Source: Apostichopus leukothele (taxonomy: Eukaryota > Echinodermata > Holothuroidea > Aspidochirotida > Stichopodidae). From it: DNA of 24,825 nucleotides. The position numbers were made by a program, and so were the translations under genes. Of the stretch, positions 22,318 to 24,825 are shown one piece after another (the stretch's first letter is position 1; each line of letters opens with the position of its first letter). Below the pieces are notes generated by a model. It searched no databases and was not told where the DNA came from. It worked only from the letters and a program-made list of their open reading frames with translations. The stretch covers positions 1-24,825 of the forward strand of contig JAAAKB020005511.1 of assembly GCA_010014835.2 (NCBI GenBank), written 5' to 3'.

Positions 22318-22475
22318 GCTTTGTGGTCCAAATGGCTATAAAGGCAATGGACTTGTGATCAAATAATTGCAGGTTCGAGTCCTGACCAGATCGTTAAGTT
22401 GTATCCTTGGGCAAGAAAAGAAGGGAATCTTTCCTGACTCGGCCTCTCCTAATCACTAGTGGAGCCAAGGTATGG
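22318..22475 (+). mobile_element. tRNA-derived SINE with intact B box
   Basis: The A box TGGTCCAAATGG (22324-22335) and a consensus B box GGTTCGAGTCC (22372-22382) are spaced as in a tRNA. TATCCTTGGGCAAG, a motif common in tRNA-related SINE bodies of animals, follows. The head would not fold as a functional tRNA with a closed acceptor stem as far as I can see, so a SINE is preferred. The 3' end is not defined. Confidence 0.65.
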
Positions 22476-22980
22476 GACAGGGGAGGGCCAAAGTGAAATC
22501 TGAAAACCCCTGATTTAGGTAGGGGCATTACCCTTTATGGAAATGTGTTTTAAGTAGGTGGGGAAATGTAGGCCCACTCCCAGGGGTGGATTGACAGTGA
22601 TCATTGGGGCCCCCTCCACTGTTGCCATAGCCAGCAATAAAAAAGATGGGTTCCTAAGACAAAGGGTTGAGATTTTGCACACTTCTGAGCACAACCTTTC
22701 TTGCTATACATAGATAAGACCCACAATACTCAAACAATTTGTATGCAAGTGTACTAGATCAAAGAGAGATGAAACTGTTAACGAACTGCCTATCTACTGC
22801 AAAAGAAAGCCTTTGTTGGTAAATGTAAAAGTTAGAGGACCTGACATTTTGATCCCAGCAGGCACACTGATTTACCCTTGCCCTAACCCCCCCCCCCATC
22901 CCCATTGTCCCCACCCCGTTGCCATTGTGCACGCCGATTGACTGGAGCAAGGAACCTTGAAATATTCTCATATGCTTGGC
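22476..22980. other. Intergenic, repeat-like
   Basis: CAGGGGTGGATTGACAGTG near 22578 resembles a hAT-like terminus, and a C13 run lies near 22888-22900. A minus-strand open frame (22759-23082) crosses the C run and has no recognised motif. Confidence 0.3.
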
Positions 22981-24180
22981 TATTAAGCAATCAGGTATGT
23001 TCATCCCCGTTATGAATAGTCCTAACTGAGGATCCATGTTGGATTTTAGACTCGTTAGATACGTCGCTATAGTGACGTCCACCTGGGTATCACCTCTTGC
23101 ATTCCGTAGAGAGAAAGTGGTAGCCCACAGGCCTCATAAAGGTGTAGCGCGGGAGGCTGCACTATGTGAGTATTCTGAGCAGTTGACAATAGAAGCAGGC
23201 ATGTTTGTTCTGGTCTCAGACGGTGGAAATCCTTTATTGCCATGTAAACAAAACAAAGGTTTGCACGTTCAATTCTGGAATGGTTAAATAATTTTGTCCT
23301 GTCTGGGTCTTTGTAATTGAATAAAAGCTCTCTACTGAAACGGACGTCGTAGCTTGGAGAAAACATTATCACAACAGAAAGGGCATGTAAGTGTCATATC
23401 TGTATAATTAAATATCAATAACACCAGCAACATTTGAACGTTGAAGGTCGAATTGAAATGTATAACTATAAGTAGGCAACTAGGAAGTACATTCAGAAAG
23501 TTCACCAGGAGGTTTAACATCTTTCTCTCTCTCTGTCCACCCACTTATGTAGCAATCTTCCATGGACTATTAAAAGTACTAGTTTATTTACTATTTTTGT
23601 TTGAATTAATCTTTCTCTTTTCAGTGAATATAGGCGGCCTACTCATTATCTGAGCCTAGTGTGACGTCATAAAGAATGGCAAACCTTTGATACCGGAGCC
23701 TGCTACTATTTTGACCCAAAAAAGAATTGGGTATCCGGATACGCAGTATATTAAAAAAATAAATGACAATTTTATTCGAATAGTAGGCATTCGCCTAACT
23801 TCATAGATTCATAAAAGTTTCATACAATTCTTCCAAATTTATAACCTATTTCCCTATATTTAGGCCTAATGATAACAGTACTTTGAGAAAGAGGTTGTTC
23901 TCTATAAAGGGTTACGACGGAAGCAGTGCGTGACTCAGATTTATTCAATAACGGGAAATGAACTCCAGCACAAAGGCTTAGCGTAATTTAATTGCTAGCC
24001 CGGACATACATATCTTTAGTGCAACAACTGAGGGCCCTTTTGGAAGGGGCGGTGTGCATGTGGAAGGATCATGGGAGAGGTGGGCGGGCATGGATTATGA
24101 TTCGTTCATGTCGGGAAATAACACATGACTATACTTATTTGTTTGCGCATTGTCATGACAGTTGCAGATCAAGTGTTTAT
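22981..24180. promoter_or_regulatory. CpG- and CRE-containing stretch without recognised gene
   Basis: Scattered CpGs occur at 23050-23160. There is a perfect CRE palindrome TGACGTCA at 23662-23669, a half-type TGACGTCC at 23074-23081, a TATAAAG at 23904-23910, and GC boxes near 24047 and 24080 (GGGGCGG, GGGCGG). Open frames on both strands around 23036-23372 (83 and 101 codons) have no family match that I recognise. It may be a promoter or first exon of a neighbouring gene, or an old repeat. Confidence 0.25.
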
Positions 24181-24740
24181 TAGCAATCAAAGAGTCTGAT
24201 TCTTGAGTTTTATTAGCTTAAATGGAATACACTGTGTAAACCTTTTGTCTGTATATATTCAAGCTAAATGGGCTAGGTCATCACGGTCGTAGATTTATGA
24301 CTCAAATAGAAGATATCGCTTGAAATTGGCGAGATTAAGCAATTCCGTCTTTCTTAATATCACGGTTTCATAATTCGTTTCAAAACTTCGTGCAATTTTC
24401 ACCATAACAAATATAACAACACTATAACAATTTATTTCTTGGCATAAAATTTAGCTTTATTTTCTCTGTGATTTATGCTAAATGACTTTTGTATTGGTAC
24501 TAGGTTGTGAAAATATGTCACAGTGTATAAACAATGTCATGTAGCTCTCAATCATTAATGACAATTATTAAATGGATGGTTGGTGGCAGAGTTAATTTGC
24601 TAGCTCAAAATTGGTGAAAGAAAATGTCCTTTTATTCATACATCTATGTGTCTATATTTCAAGGTCTTCAACAATCTGTATCCTGTCTGTATTCTGTGCG
24701 TGTTTTTGTCCCTTCTGTTACTTGTCATTTAGCCTCTGAA
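24181..24740. other. Intergenic, nothing recognised
   Basis: AT-rich sequence without exon-like or repeat-like signals. Confidence 0.4.
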
Positions 24741-24825
24741 GCAGTGGTGGAGCTAGGGGTATTGGTCAGGAGGGGCGAGAATGGTCTGTAGGGCGCTTTC
24801 GACACTATCTAAGCGGAGCGCCACC
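24741..24825 (+). mobile_element. Left end of a hAT-like repeat, cut by the window edge
   Basis: CAGTGGTGGAGCTAGGGG starts abruptly after AT-rich DNA, and the following sequence is GC-rich (AAGCGGAGCGCC). CAG-GGTGGA type starts are typical of hAT terminal repeats in animal genomes. The other end is outside the window, so neither the inverted repeat nor the target duplication can be checked. Confidence 0.4.

Overview
The window looks like AT-rich nuclear DNA of an invertebrate animal, most likely a deuterostome such as an echinoderm. Genes are split into short exons with GT/AG borders and kilobase introns. There are tRNA-derived SINEs, a LINE remnant and hAT-like DNA transposons. The palindrome taggccta occurs three times. 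The taxon is an inference from sequence style, not from a marker gene. There is no bacterial operon, CRISPR array or rRNA gene. Almost all open frames longer than 60 codons are chance frames in introns, UTRs or repeats; the real coding exons are mostly shorter.

Three genes can be supported. (1) From 778 to 2722 (+) lie the last exons of a cell-surface gene: one fibronectin type III domain, then a short linker and a hydrophobic C-terminus that looks like a GPI-anchor signal. Its 5' part is outside the window. (2) From 8958 down to 5828 (-) three tiny exons encode a 49-residue protein matching the mitochondrial microprotein STMP1. (3) From 9998 to 21481 (+) eight exons encode mitochondrial ribosomal protein L38 (MRPL38), with its PEBP-like domain. 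About 50 residues expected between the first two exons found could not be located in the 2.7 kb intron.

Layout: 1-777 upstream intron or flank; 778-2722 FnIII gene; 2723-5827 3' UTRs and repeats between convergent genes, including a 26-bp minisatellite, a palindrome and a 175-bp transposon-like insert with 9-bp flanking repeats; 5828-8958 STMP1, whose introns hold a SINE remnant and a LINE 3' fragment; 8959-9997 the head-to-head interval between STMP1 and MRPL38, a possible shared promoter for two mitochondrial genes; 9998-21481 MRPL38, whose introns hold SINEs, tandem repeats and a fresh 403-bp hAT MITE with a perfect 8-bp target duplication; 21482-24825 the MRPL38 3' UTR, a SINE with an intact B box, C/G-rich tracts, a CpG- and CRE-containing stretch with no recognised gene, and the start of another hAT-like repeat cut by the window edge.

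STMP1 and MRPL38 are both nuclear genes for mitochondrial proteins and are divergently arranged, which suggests but does not prove co-regulation. I found no clearly new multi-gene system.
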